Part shown: in pieces, positions 17,766-27,098 of the stretch
Position numbering within the stretch: position 1 is the first letter of the stretch
Layout of the letters: the number at the start of each line of letters is the position of its first letter
Assembly: GCF_022712275.1 (NCBI RefSeq)
Contig: NZ_JALAGU010000023.1
Location: forward strand, 41,901 to 105,900
DNA length: 64,000 nucleotides
From: Corynebacterium sp.
GTDB lineage: Bacteria; Actinomycetota; Actinomycetes; Mycobacteriales; Mycobacteriaceae
Reading direction: 5' to 3'
Notes under the pieces: generated by a model
Told to the model about the DNA's origin: nothing
The model's input: only the letters and a program-made list of their open reading frames with translations
Database searches by the model: none
Made by a program: the position numbers and the translations under genes

Positions 17766-18590
17766 TTAGTTCTCGTCGTACATGGCGACAGACATGGTCG
17801 AGGTGAGACCGCCGTCGAGGGGGATCGTGGTGCCGGTGATGTAGGAACTGCCCGGGGACAGCAGGAAGGTCACCAGGGAGGTGACGTCCTCGGGCCGGCC
17901 GATGCGTCCCAGCGGGTTGGCTTTGTTGACCTCCTCGCCGCGCCCGTCGAGCACCCAGGCCATCATGCGGGTCGGGAAGGGACCTGGTGCCACGGCGTTG
18001 ACCAGTATTTTCGGGGCCAGGGAGGACGCCATGACCTTTGTGAGGTGATGGACCGCCGCCTTGGACGCCGCGTAGGAGAAGTTGTCGTAGTTCGGGACGG
18101 CGAGGCCGTCGATGGACCCGATGTTGATGATGCGGGCCGGGTCGAGACCGGCGTCCGCCCGGGCGTCCAGCAGCGGACGCAGCAGCTGGGACAACCGGAA
18201 CGGTGCCTTGACGTTCGCGCCGAGGACCTTGTCCCAGGCGTCCGGCGGGAACTCGTCGAAGGACGCACCCCAGGTCGCCCCGGCGTTGTTGACCAGGCCG
18301 TCGAGATGACCACCGAGCCGTTCGGTGTAGCCGCGGACCGCGTCGGCGAGAGTCTGACACCCCTCCTCGGTCGAGATGTCCGCTGCGATGGCGTGGACCT
18401 CGCCGGCGGTATCGAGGGCGGCGAGTTCCTTCCCCACCTCGGCGGCGGCATCGGGTCGCCGGGTCGAGATGAGGACATTCGCGCCGGCCCGGAGCAGGCC
18501 CTCGGCGAGCCAGCGTCCGATGCCGCGGGCACCGCCGGTGATGAGGACGGTGCGCCCGGAGATGTCGAATGCGGAGGGTGTACCGGTCAT
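17766..18590 (-). CDS. Short-chain dehydrogenase/reductase
   Basis: The 274-residue SDR has the NAD(P) motif TGGARGIG (about residues 19-26), NNAG, the catalytic Ser in IGSIDG and Y-x-x-x-K in YAASK. The C-terminal half follows the usual NAVAPGPFPTRMM and GTTIPLDGG pattern. An Arg pair after the second strand (STRRP) suggests NADP preference. It overlaps the preceding SDR gene by ATGA, so the two are coupled. Likely a 3-hydroxyacyl-CoA or ketone/alcohol dehydrogenase acting on the same intermediate as the thiolase; the substrate is unknown. Confidence 0.88.
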   Translation of the reverse strand: MTGTPSAFDISGRTVLITGGARGIGRWLAEGLLRAGANVLISTRRPDAAAEVGKELAALDTAGEVHAIAADISTEEGCQTLADAVRGYTERLGGHLDGLVNNAGATWGASFDEFPPDAWDKVLGANVKAPFRLSQLLRPLLDARADAGLDPARIINIGSIDGLAVPNYDNFSYAASKAAVHHLTKVMASSLAPKILVNAVAPGPFPTRMMAWVLDGRGEEVNKANPLGRIGRPEDVTSLVTFLLSPGSSYITGTTIPLDGGLTSTMSVAMYDEN

Positions 18591-19519
18591 GCGTCCTCCC
18601 CTGCGGCGATGGCGGCACGCACGTAGCGGTCGGTCTGGTCGAAGGCCGATCCGAGGTGGCGGTGCTCGCTGAGATCGGAGATCCGCTCCCAGTTCGCGGC
18701 GATGTCCTCGGCGGTGGCGTCCGCGCCGAGTGCGACGGGGTTGGCCTCGACCATCTGGGAGACGGCGAAGACGCCGGCACCGGCGCCGAGGATGACGCCC
18801 GTGGGCGCGTCCGGGGAGACGAGGAACTCGGCGGCGGGAGCCACGGTCTCCGGGCCGAGGAGCTCGGCGGCGTCCTCGGCGATGAGGCCGTCGGTCATCT
18901 GGGTGGCGGCGGTCGGGGCGAGCGAGTTGACGCGGATGCCCTTCTTCGCGCCTTCGATGGCCAGCACATTCATCAGGCCGACCAGTGCGGACTTCGCCGC
19001 ACCGTAGTTGGCCTGGCCGAAGTTGCCGTAGATGCCGGAGGCGGAGGTGGTCATGAGGATGCGGCCGTAGCCCTGCTCGACCATGTACGGCCAGGCGGCC
19101 TTGGTGCAGTTCACCGAGCCGGTGAGGTGGACGGCGATGACCTTGTCGAAGTCGGCCAGGTCCATCTTCGCGAAGGACTTGTCACGGAGGATGCCGGCGT
19201 TGTTGATGAGGATGTCGATGCGTCCCCAACGGGAGACGGTGTCGTCGATCAGCGCGGCGGCGGCAGCACGGTCGGAGATGTCGGTGGAGTCTGCGACGGC
19301 CTCCCCACCGGCGGCGGTGATCTCGTCGACGACGCCCTGTGCGTTGCCGAGGTCGTTGACGACGATCTTCACACCGCGGGACGCCAGGGCGAGTGCGTGT
19401 GCCCGGCCGAGTCCGCCGCCGGCTCCGGTGATGACCGCGACCTGGCCGGCGACCTGGCCGGCGAACTGTGCGGTGTCTGCGGTGCCTGCGGTGCCTGCGG
19501 TGCCTGCGGTGCCTGCCAT
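18587..19519 (-). CDS. Short-chain dehydrogenase of the multifunctional-enzyme-2 type
   Basis: The 310-residue SDR resembles the (3R)-hydroxyacyl-CoA dehydrogenase part of multifunctional enzyme 2. It has VITGAGGGLGRAHALALA (about residues 29-46), NNAGILRD, the conserved motif GRILMTTSASGIYGNFGQAN and the YGAAK active site. The C-terminal 60 residues extend past the SDR core, as in that group. The N-terminus is a run of AGT repeats coded by 9-base repeats, just after the ATG. It is the first gene of the operon and would oxidise a 3-hydroxyacyl-CoA for the thiolase. Confidence 0.88.
   Translation of the reverse strand: MAGTAGTAGTAGTADTAQFAGQVAGQVAVITGAGGGLGRAHALALASRGVKIVVNDLGNAQGVVDEITAAGGEAVADSTDISDRAAAAALIDDTVSRWGRIDILINNAGILRDKSFAKMDLADFDKVIAVHLTGSVNCTKAAWPYMVEQGYGRILMTTSASGIYGNFGQANYGAAKSALVGLMNVLAIEGAKKGIRVNSLAPTAATQMTDGLIAEDAAELLGPETVAPAAEFLVSPDAPTGVILGAGAGVFAVSQMVEANPVALGADATAEDIAANWERISDLSEHRHLGSAFDQTDRYVRAAIAAGEDA
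19470..19516. repeat. 9-base tandem repeats at the start of the SDR gene
   Basis: About five units of GGTGCCTGC (minus strand GCAGGCACC) code for the AGTAGTAGTAGT N-terminal stretch. Being a multiple of three, unit changes would not break the frame. Confidence 0.65.
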
Positions 19520-19585
19520 GGTGGGAAGTCCTTTCCTGCGCGACTGCGCGGCTGTGATTCCGGGGTGATCGTGGTTCCTACCAGC

Positions 19586-19601
19586 AATACTTGTGAGTAT
19601 T
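19586..19601. promoter_or_regulatory. Candidate TetR operator before the SDR-thiolase operon
   Basis: AATACT and AGTATT form 6-base arms around TGTG, about 70 bases before the first SDR gene. Position and size suit a TetR dimer. The link to the TetR gene at 15901-16530 is inferred. Confidence 0.45.
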
Positions 19602-19661
19602 ATGTGATATGAATCCTAGTTCAGTCAAGGTGTGGCATGGAGAACTCCGGCCTACGGAGGG

Positions 19662-21044
19662 TCAGTCCGTCAGCGAGTTCCCCACCGGCACCGAGCCACA
19701 GGTGGACGGGGCCGGCTGCCCGGCGAAGCGGGCATTGACCCACGGCACCATCTGTGTGGCCCAGTACGGCCCGGCGTAGGTGTGGCCGATCGGCGGATAC
19801 TCCTCGTACTGCACCGTCGTGCCGACGTCGCAGTAGTACTGCGCCATCGCCCGGGTGTCGCCGAGCAGCATGACGCCGTCACCGTCGCCGAGGGTGGGGT
19901 GCACCGGCGTCTTCTGCTGGTCTGCCCCTCCCCCTGCCTGGGCGATGTACTGCGGGAACGACGGCACCGGTGCCAGACCCATGTTCGACTCGTCGAGGAC
20001 ACGACGCACCGGCGGGACATCGTCCGGGGTGGGATACTCCGGCTTGAAGAGCTCCTCCCACCGCAGGTGGGCGTAGGCGTCCTGCGCATCGTCGATCTTC
20101 ACCCCACGCATCCGCTCGATGACCTCCTTACCCAGGTCGGTGAGGTACGGGCTGAGATCGTCACCGTAGGCGTCCGCCATGCCGGTCAGTGCCATACCGA
20201 CCACGCCGGACCACTTCGCACCCTCACCGGCGTAGGCGAGATTGTGCTCGGGACGCACCATCACCCCACCCTGGGCGACGCCGACGATGTTCTGCGCGAT
20301 ATCGGGGGCGTAGTCGTCGGCGATGATCGCCGACCAGCCGGAACCGATGGAGCCACCGGAGTAACCGGTCAGTGCGGTCGGCGAATCGGCGGCGACCTCC
20401 GCAGCCGGGGTGTCACGGGCGGCGCGCAGGCCGTCGAGGATGATGTGGCCGTACTCTTCACCGACCGCGAAGATGCCGCGTTCGCCCTGGATATCCGGCA
20501 TGACCACGGTGTGCCCGGCAGCAAGCAGCGGGGTGACGAACGCCGCCTCGGCATAGTCGAGCATCCCGGACTGTGCCCCACGGGCCAGGACGCGGGAAGG
20601 CCCGTCCTCGGGATTCATCGAGTCGTAGAAGCTGGCGTACATGACCGTGTCCCCGGTGCGCGGCACCCCGGCGGGCGGCTGGAGGACACTGGTCACCGCC
20701 ACCGTGGGCTCCCCGGTGACGGTCGTGGTGCGGTACTGGATCTGGGTCATGGTGACCGGCGTGCTGCCGAGATTGTTGATCTTAGCGGGGACGCTGCGCT
20801 GCTTCAGCGGCGTCCCCGGTGCCAGGGACGCGAGATCGGTGTCCGTGGTGTCCGGCAGGGCGAAGAACCCGGCGTCCCCGGGGACTGTCGCGATCTCCGT
20901 GGCACCTGCAGTCGCCGCTGTGCCCGCCTCCTCAGCACCGGCGACGGGGGCCGCCACCACCGCCGTTCCCAGGCCGAGAGCCGGGACCAGGAGTGCGGCG
21001 CACGCCCTCCGCCGCAGGGAATGCACCGTGGAATGAGGATTCAT
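19662..21044 (-). CDS. Secreted lipase of the LIP family
   Basis: The 460-residue protein has a signal peptide (SLRRRACAALLVPALGLGTA ... VAGAEE) and the LIP-family alpha/beta hydrolase fold. The nucleophile elbow is GYSGGS (Ser about residue 200). The usual family features are seen: VMPDIQGERGIFAVG, ARDTPAAE before the elbow, a short GDGDGVMLLGDTRAMAQYYC segment carrying the likely acid, and GHTYAG with the likely histidine. Substrates would be lipids or polyesters outside the cell. I chose the Met at 21044, directly before the signal peptide, over one eight codons upstream. A 12-base palindrome (21066-21077) sits just before the start. A decayed relative lies at 24356-24775. Confidence 0.87.
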   Translation of the reverse strand: MNPHSTVHSLRRRACAALLVPALGLGTAVVAAPVAGAEEAGTAATAGATEIATVPGDAGFFALPDTTDTDLASLAPGTPLKQRSVPAKINNLGSTPVTMTQIQYRTTTVTGEPTVAVTSVLQPPAGVPRTGDTVMYASFYDSMNPEDGPSRVLARGAQSGMLDYAEAAFVTPLLAAGHTVVMPDIQGERGIFAVGEEYGHIILDGLRAARDTPAAEVAADSPTALTGYSGGSIGSGWSAIIADDYAPDIAQNIVGVAQGGVMVRPEHNLAYAGEGAKWSGVVGMALTGMADAYGDDLSPYLTDLGKEVIERMRGVKIDDAQDAYAHLRWEELFKPEYPTPDDVPPVRRVLDESNMGLAPVPSFPQYIAQAGGGADQQKTPVHPTLGDGDGVMLLGDTRAMAQYYCDVGTTVQYEEYPPIGHTYAGPYWATQMVPWVNARFAGQPAPSTCGSVPVGNSLTD

Positions 21045-21065
21045 GACAAGAACTGTATCCCTGTC

Positions 21066-21077
21066 CAACCTAGGTTG
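21066..21077. promoter_or_regulatory. 12-base palindrome at the lipase promoter
   Basis: CAACCTAGGTTG is a perfect palindrome 21 bases before the lipase start, a place where a bound protein would block expression. The regulator is unknown. Confidence 0.45.
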
Positions 21078-21161
21078 CTGCCGGTTCCGGCTTTCCCACT
21101 CTTTCCACCCTCAATTTCCGGATCCGGTCGGCGGTGACCTGTGCCGGGCTGTTGTGCCGGG

Positions 21162-23447
21162 CTACTGCGCGTGGTTCGCGGCGTCCAGCAGCTGCTGCAG
21201 TTGTCCGGTGCTCACCTGTCCCGCGGAGAAGCCGACCAGCCGGTCGAGCGGGATGCTGCCCATCATTACGGCGAGGTCGACACCGAGTGCTTCTCCGCCA
21301 CCCTCATCGCCACCGGTGAGTGCACCCGTGGCGTCGCCCAACGCCTGTGCGACCACCGGGCTCGCCATCGCCTCGCCGAGCGTGGAGTTCAGCGTCAGCG
21401 GGACCCGCACCTCCTCACCCTCCAGTTCCACCTCGGTGGAACCGCGCAGGTCACGACTACTCGCACCGACGGCGACGACGTAGCGTCCCGGTTCCAGCAC
21501 CATCTGTCCGGTGCGGGTGTCGCGGTACTCCAGGTCGCGGCGGTCGATGTGGATCTCCAGCTCGGCACGCTCACCGGGGTCCAGGGTCACCGACCCGAAT
21601 CCGCCGAGGGCCTGCGGGACGCGCTGCACCGTGGACTCCGGCACCGCCACATACGCCTGGACGACCTCGCGGCCACGGCGGGAACCGGTGTTCGTCACTC
21701 CGACGATGACGGTGATGCCCTCGCCGTCGTCGTCAGGCTGGGCGAAGATCCCGTCGTAGGCGAAGGTGGTGTAGCTCAGCCCGTGGCCGAAGGGGAAGGC
21801 GACGGAGAGTTCGCGGGCGTCGTACCAGCGGTAGCCGACGTGCAGTCCCTCGGCGTAGCGGACATGCCCGTGCTCACCCGGGAAGTCCAGGTAGGCGGGG
21901 GTGTCCTGCAGGCGCAGCGGGATGGTCTCGGTGAGCTTGCCCGAGGGGTTGACCCGCCCGGAGAGCACCTCGGCGACCGCCGCACCACCGGCCTGACCGG
22001 AGAGGTTGGCGTCGACGATCGCGCCGGCGTACTTCCGCACCTGACGCAGATCGAGGACGCCACCATGGGACAACACCACCACGACCCGGTCCTGGACCGC
22101 CCGGACCGCACGCAGCAGGTTGATCTGCTCGGTGGGCAGGGTCAGACCGGTGCGGTCGAAGCCCTCGGACTCCTGCTCGGCGGCCAGTCCCAGGAAGACC
22201 AGTGCGACGTCAGCGTTGGCGGCGTCCTCCACGGCCTCGGCGAGGAGCGAGGGGTTCACCCCGGTACCGTCGGTGGTGAATCCGGCGGCGAAGGTGACGG
22301 GGGTCTGCCAGGTCTCGCGGATGGCTTCGAGCGGGGAGGTCAGCCTGGTGGGATTCACGTGGGAACTGCCGCCGCCCTGGTAGCGGGGCGCATCGGCGAA
22401 GGCACCGATGACGGCTACGGAGCCGGTGACCCCGGATTCGGCGATCGGCAGCAGGTGACGACCGTCGACTTCCTCGTTGCTCAGCAGCACGACCGAGGAC
22501 GCCGCGGCCTCGCGGGCCAGGTCATGGTGGGCCTCGACCGCGGCATCATCGAAGGACGCAGTGGAATCGTGGGCGTCATGCAGCCGGTTCGCCAGGTCGG
22601 CGACGCGCTGTGCGGCAGTGGTGGCTGCGTTCTCCCCGAGATCGCCGTCGTTCACGGCGGCGACGACCTCCGTGTCGCCGGCCCCACCGTCGTAGGGCAT
22701 CTGCAGGTCAAGGCCGGCCCGTACTGCGTCGACGCGACCACCGACTGCTCCCCAGTCGGAGACGACGGCGCCGGTGAAGCCCCACTCGGTGCGCAGGATG
22801 TCGGTGAGCAGTTCCCGGTTGTGCCGGACAGGTACCCCGTTGACCGCGTTGTAGGAGCACATGACGGTGGCGGGAGCGGCGTCCTCCACCACGCGGCGGA
22901 AGCCGCGGAGATAGAGCTCGTGGAGCGGGCGCTCGTCGACGTCGGAGCTCGACCGCATCCGGTCGGCCTCCTGGTTGTTCAGCGCGAAGTGCTTGAGCGA
23001 TGCACCGACGCCGCGACCCTGCAGTCCGTTGACCCAGGCGGCGCCGAGGACGCCGGACAGGTGCGGGTCCTCGGAGTAGTACTCGAAGTTCCGGCCACCG
23101 AGCGGGGAGCGCTTGATGTTGATGCCGGGTCCGAGGACGACCTGCACGTCCGCCGCCTGTGCCTCATCGGCGATGGCGGCGCCGACACGGGAGACGAGGT
23201 CCGGGTCCCAGCTCTAGCCGAGACAGGCCGCCGGTGGGAAGCAGGTGGCAGGTACCGAGCCGGAGATGCCGAGGTGGTCGTTGGCGCCCTCCTGCTTCCG
23301 CAGGCCGTGGGGCCCGTCGGTCATGGTGATCGACGGGACGCCCGGTGCCTCCTTGGTGGTCCAGAAGTCGGCGCCGGAGCCGAGACCGGCCCGCTCGTCG
23401 AGGCTGAGGGTGGAGAGGTCGGTGGATGTGGTGCTCGAGTCACTCAT
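21162..23447 (-). pseudogene. GH3 beta-glucosidase interrupted by one in-frame amber codon
   Basis: The reading frame from 23447 to 21162 codes for a full-length family 3 glycoside hydrolase (761 codons plus stop) but has a TAG at codon 78 (23214-23216). Before it is the N-terminal family sequence (TMTDGPHGLRKQ, ATCFPPAA); after it the same frame continues SWDPDLVSRVGAAIADEAQA, where relatives have an unbroken A(L/S)xSWDP. The rest is intact: GPGINIKRSPLGGRNFEYYSE substrate motif, VVSDWGA with the nucleophile Asp, a C-terminal fibronectin-like domain. No signal peptide, so it would act on imported glucosides. The single change could be a recent knock-out, a sequencing error or, less likely, read-through. 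Nothing else in the frame is damaged. Confidence 0.85.
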
Positions 23448-23535
23448 GACCCCTTTGTACGCGAAACTGTCACCCCTCGGCGGTGGTTGGCGTCATCTGG
23501 TCGGGCGGGCGATCAGAAGCCGGTCAGGCAGGCGC

Positions 23536-24207
23536 TCAGGCGGCGGCGTCCTGCGCTTCCGGCTCTTCCTGTCCTATGAGCCGTAGCCCGGTGAAGACCT
23601 CGCGGTCCTCCTGGTCGAAGAGGCGGAGCGTGTCGCGCACCATGCCCGCCGAGCAGCAGCGACCGATCACGGCGGCCCGGTCAAGAACGGTGCCCGGGAG
23701 CTGCAGGAAGAAGACCGAGATACGGTCCCCGTCGGTCTCGACCATCGCTGCACCGCTGTGGTAGAGACTGCTCCGGCACTCACTCCACCAGTGCCCGTCG
23801 AGGCCGGGGCCGTTACAGTGCCCGCACCCGCAGGTCATGTCATTCGCCCCGGGGGTGACCGGCAGATCCGCGCCTTCCCGGCTGATCTCGGCATAGCCGG
23901 TGGCGGTGACGAGGATGCCGGGCTGCAACGCCACGACCCTCGTGACCCGGGGCAACGGGCGCCCCGGTCGGGCCGGTTCGGCCTCCACCTGATCACCACA
24001 GACCAATGGGACGCCGAAGCAGATGTTGTCGAGCATCCGGAGGGCGTGCCCGGGGCGTCCCCGTGTGGCGTTCCGGATCCCCGGCGGTGCCGTATCCAGC
24101 TCAGTCTGCGGGATCGGGTGGCCCCACACCATCTCCGACCAGGTGACGGTGCCGAGGCCGGGGAAGGCGTCGCGCATACGGATCTCGATCTTGTCGTGCG
24201 TGTCCAT
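23536..24207 (-). CDS. Unrecognised cytosolic protein, possibly SOS-controlled
   Basis: The 223-residue protein starts at an ATG with a strong AAGGAG eight bases upstream. I do not recognise the family. Visible features are a WSEMVWGHPIPQTELDT segment near the start and a Cys/His/Trp-rich stretch TCGCGHCNGPGLDGHWWSEC (about residues 120-139), which could bind metal. The tail RLFDQEDREVFTGLRLIG is normally folded-looking. No signal or membrane segment. The near-perfect LexA box at 24291-24306 is the only control signal seen, 84 bases upstream, so DNA damage may induce it. It is not obviously linked to its neighbours, a beta-glucosidase and a dead lipase. Confidence 0.7.
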   Translation of the reverse strand: MDTHDKIEIRMRDAFPGLGTVTWSEMVWGHPIPQTELDTAPPGIRNATRGRPGHALRMLDNICFGVPLVCGDQVEAEPARPGRPLPRVTRVVALQPGILVTATGYAEISREGADLPVTPGANDMTCGCGHCNGPGLDGHWWSECRSSLYHSGAAMVETDGDRISVFFLQLPGTVLDRAAVIGRCCSAGMVRDTLRLFDQEDREVFTGLRLIGQEEPEAQDAAA

Positions 24208-24290
24208 GAGGTTCTCCTTGATGTCTGTCGGACAGGTGGGAGAAAGGTAACAGGCAGAGTGGACGGGTAGTGCGGAAACTCGACCACGGA

Positions 24291-24306
24291 TCGAACACAT
24301 GTTCCA
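24291..24306. promoter_or_regulatory. LexA (SOS) box, one mismatch
   Basis: TCGAACACATGTTCCA matches the actinobacterial SOS box TCGAACnnnnGTTCGA at every position except the second-last. It lies 84 bases upstream of the start of the unrecognised gene on the minus strand. Confidence 0.65.
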
Positions 24307-24355
24307 TATAAGTCAACGGCAGTAAGGGCACCGGGACGATCCTGCCGCGCTGGAT

Positions 24356-24775
24356 CTACGAACTCGGCGGAGCACCCGTCCCCGACCACGCCACCGACGC
24401 CCCGGCAGCCTGCCGGTCCCGCCCCAGCCGCTTCGCCTGCCCGTACTCCACCAGCCCGTCATGAGGCCCCGAAATGATCATCACCGGGGCAGTCTGCAGC
24501 GGCGATCCCGGCCCCGCAGTGGGAGCACCGAGTCGAGCTCCGCGGCCAACTCCTGGAAGCTGGCCGCCAGCCCGTCGGCGGGGCGGAGGCGTAGGACCCG
24601 GCGACCTGCAGCTCAGGAGCACAGGTCCCGACCTGCTCCGCAGCAGCCGCCGAGGCCCCACCGTCCTGCGAATACCCGTAGAACCCGACTGCACCGGAGC
24701 CTTCCCCGGCGTCCTCCACGAGGGAGCGGACGGCACGGGCGGCGAAGACGAGATCGTAGAGACCTCCGAGGGTCG
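24356..24775 (-). pseudogene. Decayed LIP-family lipase
   Basis: Pieces of a second LIP-type lipase are spread over more than one minus-strand frame. One piece has LYDLVFAARAVRSLVED, the nucleophile elbow as GYSQDGGASAAAAE, and PELQVAGSYASAPP. A later frame has APVMIISGPHDGLVEYGQAK, matching the region with the acid residue. Frame changes between the pieces, no plausible start or signal peptide and no proper 3' end mean it cannot make an active enzyme. It is probably an old duplicate or relative of the intact lipase at 19662-21044. Confidence 0.7.
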
Positions 24776-25083
24776 AGTTGCGCCCTGAGGTCAGCAGGTC
24801 CGGCCGCCCGTCCAACCGCCGGTTACGTGAAGGCGCGCACTGGTCACCGTGGCCGGGACGGAAGAACCCCACTGGCCGGTACTGACCGGGTTATACGGTG
24901 TGGTTATACGGTGTGCCGACCGGCGTGCTTCATGTCCCATGCCGCGCACGCTACCGGGCTCGGACCGACCATGTCCGCAGCACGCAGCGTGGGGCTGTTC
25001 TGACACCCCCTCAACCGACCTCCGGCTGCGTGATGCCGACATCCTGCAGACGTCCACGCCGGTCGTGGGCCCGGCAGTGGACC
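24776..25083. other. Non-coding stretch with a short direct repeat
   Basis: I see no gene here. GGTTATACGGTGT occurs twice in direct order at about 24889-24914. Otherwise only the degraded upstream flank of the dead lipase is visible. Confidence 0.4.
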
Positions 25084-26382
25084 TCAGTACCGCCGCGCGT
25101 ACCCCAGCCCCACCAGCGACAGCAGCACCGTGATCACCGAGAACACCGTCGTCGAGCCGACCAGGCCCATCGGCACGGTGAGGAACCCCGCCAGCATCGC
25201 CGGCACCGCCAGCGCCAGGTATCCGATGATGAAGTAGGAGGTCGTCACCGCCGTCCGCTCCTCCGGCTCCACCCGCGAGGTCATCGCCCGCATGCCGGTC
25301 ATGAAGCTCAGCCCCTGGCCCACACCACCGAACACCGAGGCCACCAGCAGCAGCGCCAGGGAATCCACCGCCAGCGCGATGATCACCACCAGGGCACACA
25401 CCACCAGCAGCACCAGGCCGAACACCATGAGCACCCGGTCACGCAGCGACCGCAGCACGATCTGCGCAACTGCCGAGGCGATGAACAGCGCCGCAGTGAC
25501 CGAGGCGATCGTCGCCGTCGACGAGATCCCCAGCTCATGGCTCATGAAGTTCGGCGCCAGTGAGGAGAACACACCGCACACCGTGTAACCGGCGATCACG
25601 CCCGGGACGGACGCCACGAACAGTCCGCGGACCGACGCCGGCACACCCGGCACCTGCGGCCGGGGCAGCCACCCGCCGAACCGCCCTCGCTCTGCCCGGG
25701 CAGGACGCACCACCCGGTCCCGCACCACGGGCAGCAGCAGTGCCGCGACCGCCAGCATCACCGCATGGGCCACGAAAGGCCAGGTCAGCGGATCATCGAC
25801 CAGCTCAGCGACACACCCGGCCACCAACACACCCAGTCCCAGGCCACCGATGTTCGCCGCTGTCGCCACCGCCGCAGCCAGGGTGGCGCGTCCGGCCGGT
25901 GCGTTCTCCATCACAGTCACCGTGCCGGTGCCGGTGAAGATCCCGGCGGCGAGACCCGAGAGCACACGTCCGACGTACATGAGGACCAGCCCGGCGACAG
26001 ACCCGCCCGTGGCATCCACCCCGGATCCGTCCGTGGGAAGCCCGGCGACCAGGAAGAGAACCGCGGAGACCACGGACAGCACGAGCGCCAGGGCCAGGAC
26101 CGGCCGGCGGCCGAGGGTGTCGGAGAGACGTCCGAAGACGACGAGCCCGGCGACCACACCGACGGCGTAGACGGCGAAGAGCACGGTCGCCGCCGCAGAG
26201 CCGAAGCCGAAGGCGGCGGACATCGTCGGGTAGAGCGGCGTGGGCATCGTCGTGCCCATCATCACGACGGCGAAGATGTACGCCGCGGCGACCAGTGAGC
26301 GGCCGGTCGCAGGCCCGGTGGCGGGCGTTGTGGCGGGCGTTGTGGCGGGCGTTGTGGCGGGGGAGGCGGTGACGGCGTTCAC
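25084..26382 (-). CDS. MFS transporter, drug or metabolite exporter type
   Basis: The 432-residue protein has twelve hydrophobic segments in the major-facilitator pattern. The loop after the second helix carries FGRLSDTLGRRPVLALAL (G-x-x-S-D-x-x-G-R-R, about residues 82-99), and the central loop is short and basic (VVRDRVVRPARAERGRFGG). It most resembles proton-driven exporters of the Bcr/YceL kind; the substrate is not predictable. I chose the GTG at 26382; upstream in-frame sequence is short and low in hydrophobicity. The N-terminal residues include ATTP repeats coded by the 12-base repeats at 26318-26361. It diverges from the kinase paralogue. Confidence 0.82.
   Translation of the reverse strand: MNAVTASPATTPATTPATTPATGPATGRSLVAAAYIFAVVMMGTTMPTPLYPTMSAAFGFGSAAATVLFAVYAVGVVAGLVVFGRLSDTLGRRPVLALALVLSVVSAVLFLVAGLPTDGSGVDATGGSVAGLVLMYVGRVLSGLAAGIFTGTGTVTVMENAPAGRATLAAAVATAANIGGLGLGVLVAGCVAELVDDPLTWPFVAHAVMLAVAALLLPVVRDRVVRPARAERGRFGGWLPRPQVPGVPASVRGLFVASVPGVIAGYTVCGVFSSLAPNFMSHELGISSTATIASVTAALFIASAVAQIVLRSLRDRVLMVFGLVLLVVCALVVIIALAVDSLALLLVASVFGGVGQGLSFMTGMRAMTSRVEPEERTAVTTSYFIIGYLALAVPAMLAGFLTVPMGLVGSTTVFSVITVLLSLVGLGYARRY
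26318..26361. repeat. 12-base tandem repeat coding ATTP units
   Basis: GTGGCGGGCGTT is repeated three times plus a partial fourth. It codes in frame for the ATTPATTPATTP stretch at the N-terminus of the MFS transporter. Confidence 0.8.
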
Positions 26383-26481
26383 AGGGGGCCACTCTACGAC
26401 GCGCCGCAGGTGAGTGGCGGTCACCGTCGTCAGCGTCGGCAACTGTGACTACCCCCGTGCCACCGCGTAGGGTGATTCCCC

Positions 26482-27042
26482 ATGTCTTCGAAGTTCTCGC
26501 CCGTCCACGTCGTCCTCACCGGCGTGAACGGCACGGGTCGGTCCGGTATCGCCGAGCACCTGTCCCAGCTCACCGGAATGCCCGTCGCCGACGCCGCTGC
26601 CTTCCACCCGGCCACCTCCCGTCGCAAGATCGCCAGTGGCCAGGTCCTCTGCACCGCCGATGTCACCGGACAGCTGCACCGGATGCGCGACTGGATCGCC
26701 GACCGGGCCGTCTCCGGCACCTCCACCATCCTCACCTGCCCGCCGCTGAGCCGGGCAGACCGGGATGTCCTCCGCGAGGCCGAGGATGTCGCCGCCCTCA
26801 CCGGGCAGGACGCTTCCCGCCTCATGTTCATCGGGCTGACCACTCCGGACGCGACCGGCACCGATCCCCTGGCCCTGGACGAGTTCGGCACCACCGTGGA
26901 CGCCTCCGGCCACCCTGAGGATGTCGCCGACCGGGTGCTGGACGCCATCGCCCGCATGAGGTCCGACCAGCAGACCGCCGCCGGGTCCCCGAGCATGGCG
27001 GACCGGCTCATGGCCCAGGCCCGCGAAGCCGCCGAACAGTAG
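26482..27042 (+). CDS. Gluconokinase paralogue without the P-loop lysine
   Basis: This 186-residue protein aligns along its length with the true gluconokinase next to it: SSKFSPVHVVLTGVNGTGRSG matches the P-loop region, ADAAAFHPATSRRKIASGQ matches the acceptor-site region, TCPPLSRADRDVLREAEDVA matches the middle. Key residues have changed. The P-loop reads GVNGTGRSG instead of GVSASGKTT, so the ATP-binding Lys is Arg; TCSALKRSYR has become TCPPLSRADR; and the segment before residue 140 is shorter. It is therefore unlikely to be a normal kinase. It may bind gluconate or the real kinase and act as a regulator. It lies 56 bases upstream of gntK in the same direction. Confidence 0.8.
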   Translation: MSSKFSPVHVVLTGVNGTGRSGIAEHLSQLTGMPVADAAAFHPATSRRKIASGQVLCTADVTGQLHRMRDWIADRAVSGTSTILTCPPLSRADRDVLREAEDVAALTGQDASRLMFIGLTTPDATGTDPLALDEFGTTVDASGHPEDVADRVLDAIARMRSDQQTAAGSPSMADRLMAQAREAAEQ

Positions 27043-27098
27043 TTCAGTCCACTTCCGACCCTGTTCCGGACGGCTCCGAATCGGTAAAGTCCGGGATC

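Noticed and set aside
16391..17806. 471-codon plus-strand frame over the thiolase gene
   Set aside because: Antisense shadow; the minus strand has all three thiolase active-site motifs.
21141..23579. 812-codon open frame on the plus strand
   Set aside because: It runs antisense to the GH3 beta-glucosidase. Composition is Gly/Arg/Val/Asp-rich with no family motif, as expected for the mirror of a high-GC gene.
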